From an uncultured Clostridia bacterium (GTDB lineage: Bacteria > Bacillota > Clostridia > Oscillospirales > Ruminococcaceae): a stretch of DNA of 5,705 nucleotides. Each line of letters starts with the position of its first letter. The stretch's first letter is position 1. The notes beneath the pieces are model-generated. The model was not told the DNA's origin and made no database searches. It saw only the letters and a list, made by a program, of their open reading frames with translations. The translations under genes were made by a program, and so were the position numbers. Shown here one piece after another: positions 4,985 to 5,705 of the stretch. The stretch spans positions 1 to 5,705 of the forward strand of contig CANQZS010000121.1 of the NCBI GenBank assembly GCA_947628385.1, read 5' to 3'.

Positions 4985-5443
4985 TCAGTCGTCCATGATA
5001 AGCTTGTCGCAGTCAAGAAGAAGCCTTATTCCGCTTTCAAGGTTTATGATAGACTTGATGTAATGGTTAGCGTTTACGTTCTTGGCGTCGGGAGTTTTGC
5101 TTATGTCGTTCTTGTTGACTACGATGACCTCTCTTACTCTGTCAACGATTATGCCGACTTGATTGCCGTCCTCAAATTCAAGGACGATTATGCAGGTCCT
5201 GTCATCGTAGGGTATTTCCTCTATTCCGAAGCGTTTTCTTACACTTATAACGGGAACTACCTTTCCTCTGATGTTTATTACTCCCTTTATATGCTCCGGT
5301 ATCTTTGGAACGACGGTGATCTGCTCAATACCTATGATCTCGTTGACGTATTTTATCTCTATTCCGTAGATAGTGTCGTCGATCGTGAAGAAGAGCACCT
5401 CGCTGTCCTCTGCCGTATAAATTTTATTTGAGGTTGGTTCCAT
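4985..5443 (-). CDS. cheW: CheW, chemotaxis coupling protein
   Basis: CheW is the small scaffold that links chemoreceptors to the kinase CheA in cytoplasmic arrays; it has no enzymatic activity. The whole 152-residue protein is one CheW domain. Family hallmarks include VNEIIG (33-38), VVPKIPEHIKGVINIRGKVVPVI (44-66) with the conserved Arg59-Gly60, KRFGIEE (70-76), and TCIIVLE followed by VGIIVDRVREV (83-107). Length is normal for the family. The start at 5443 is supported by AAAGGA on the minus strand with 9 bases of spacing. The gene follows cheA by 55 bases and precedes cheR by 41. It resembles the C-terminal domain of the CheA fragment next door, as expected because CheA carries a CheW-like P5 domain. 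Confidence 0.97.
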   Translation of the reverse strand: MEPTSNKIYTAEDSEVLFFTIDDTIYGIEIKYVNEIIGIEQITVVPKIPEHIKGVINIRGKVVPVISVRKRFGIEEIPYDDRTCIIVLEFEDGNQVGIIVDRVREVIVVNKNDISKTPDAKNVNANHYIKSIINLESGIRLLLDCDKLIMDD

Positions 5444-5498
5444 AAGTGATCGTCCTTTCCAGAGGTAGATTTTGCGGATCTGATATTTATGCGGAGCA

Positions 5499-5705
5499 TC
5501 AGAATTCGCTGATTATATTGCTTATATCGAGAATTATTGTAATAGAGCCGTCGCCGAGGATAGAGCAGCCTGCCATACCGTTCTGTTTTACGTTGTAGTT
5601 GTTGAGGAGCGATGAGAACGGCTTTACTACTACCTGCTGCTCTCCGATAAGCTCGTCTGCAAAGAGGCAAGCGCACTTTCCGTCGCCCTCTACGAGTATG
5701 ACTAT
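5499..5705 (-). CDS. cheA: CheA C-terminal end (P5 domain), cut by the window edge
   Basis: Only the last 68 codons and a TGA (5499-5501) are in the window; the reading frame stays open to the right edge. The fragment reads VILVEGDGKCACLFADELIGEQQVVVKPF, then GMAGCSILGDGSITIILDISNII. This is the characteristic end of the P5 regulatory domain of CheA, the chemotaxis histidine kinase; P5 binds CheW and receptors. The HPt, dimerisation and ATP-binding domains must lie to the right. Being first of the visible che genes, it probably shares their transcript. The operon's promoter is outside the window. Confidence 0.93.
   Translation of the reverse strand: MVILVEGDGKCACLFADELIGEQQVVVKPFSSLLNNYNVKQNGMAGCSILGDGSITIILDISNIISEF

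Noticed and set aside
5063..5431. Plus-strand open frame of 122 codons opposite cheW
   Set aside because: It is antisense to an intact cheW. Its Tyr/Val/Asp-rich translation is the usual shadow of a reverse-strand gene.
5359..5676. Minus-strand open frame of 105 codons across the cheA-cheW junction
   Set aside because: It is out of frame with both genes. The cheA frame in the same stretch gives a convincing P5 C-terminus, while this one gives an Arg/Ser-rich sequence without family features.

Overview
All genes in this window lie on the minus strand, so transcription runs from the right edge to the left. The proteins resemble those of anaerobic Firmicutes (class Clostridia). The Ap4A-type Nudix protein, the surface protein with a C-terminal membrane anchor, frequent ATA isoleucine codons and the hairpin-rich intergenic DNA at the left edge suggest a Ruminococcus/Oscillospiraceae-like gut or rumen bacterium. 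That placement is an inference from style, not from a marker gene.

Right part (2893-5705): a chemotaxis operon in the order cheA (only its last 68 codons are in the window), cheW, cheR, cheB, with gaps of 55, 41 and 68 bases. CheA and CheW form the receptor-coupled kinase complex. CheR methylates chemoreceptors and CheB demethylates or deamidates them. CheW and CheR look complete and ordinary. CheB has a full Ser-His-Asp esterase triad, but its receiver domain has lost the phospho-acceptor aspartate, one residue of the acidic pair and apparently part of the alpha4 region. This suggests adaptation that does not depend on CheA phosphorylating CheB. No flagellar gene is visible.

Middle part (1877-2886): a separate unit encoding a secreted, C-terminally membrane-anchored protein with a beta-rich, carbohydrate-binding-module-like ectodomain. 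It has a near-consensus promoter (TTGACA, 17 bases, TAAAAT), a 9-base-arm dyad over the -10 box, a leader of about 138 nt that can fold into a nested GC-rich structure, and a strong terminator.

Left part (670-1804): a gene for an unrecognised five-helix membrane protein with an extracellular domain. It has its own promoter, preceded by two identical 14-base direct repeats 22 bases apart (an activator-site arrangement), and a strong terminator.

Far left (1-660): an Ap4A-hydrolase-type Nudix gene with its own extended -10 promoter and a leader hairpin. It ends in a probably bidirectional terminator, followed by a cluster of short palindromes that looks like a dispersed intergenic repeat.

The most notable items are the degenerate receiver of CheB, the structured leader plus operator of the surface-protein gene, and the paired direct repeats ahead of the membrane-protein promoter. 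I found no mobile element, CRISPR array, tRNA or rRNA.
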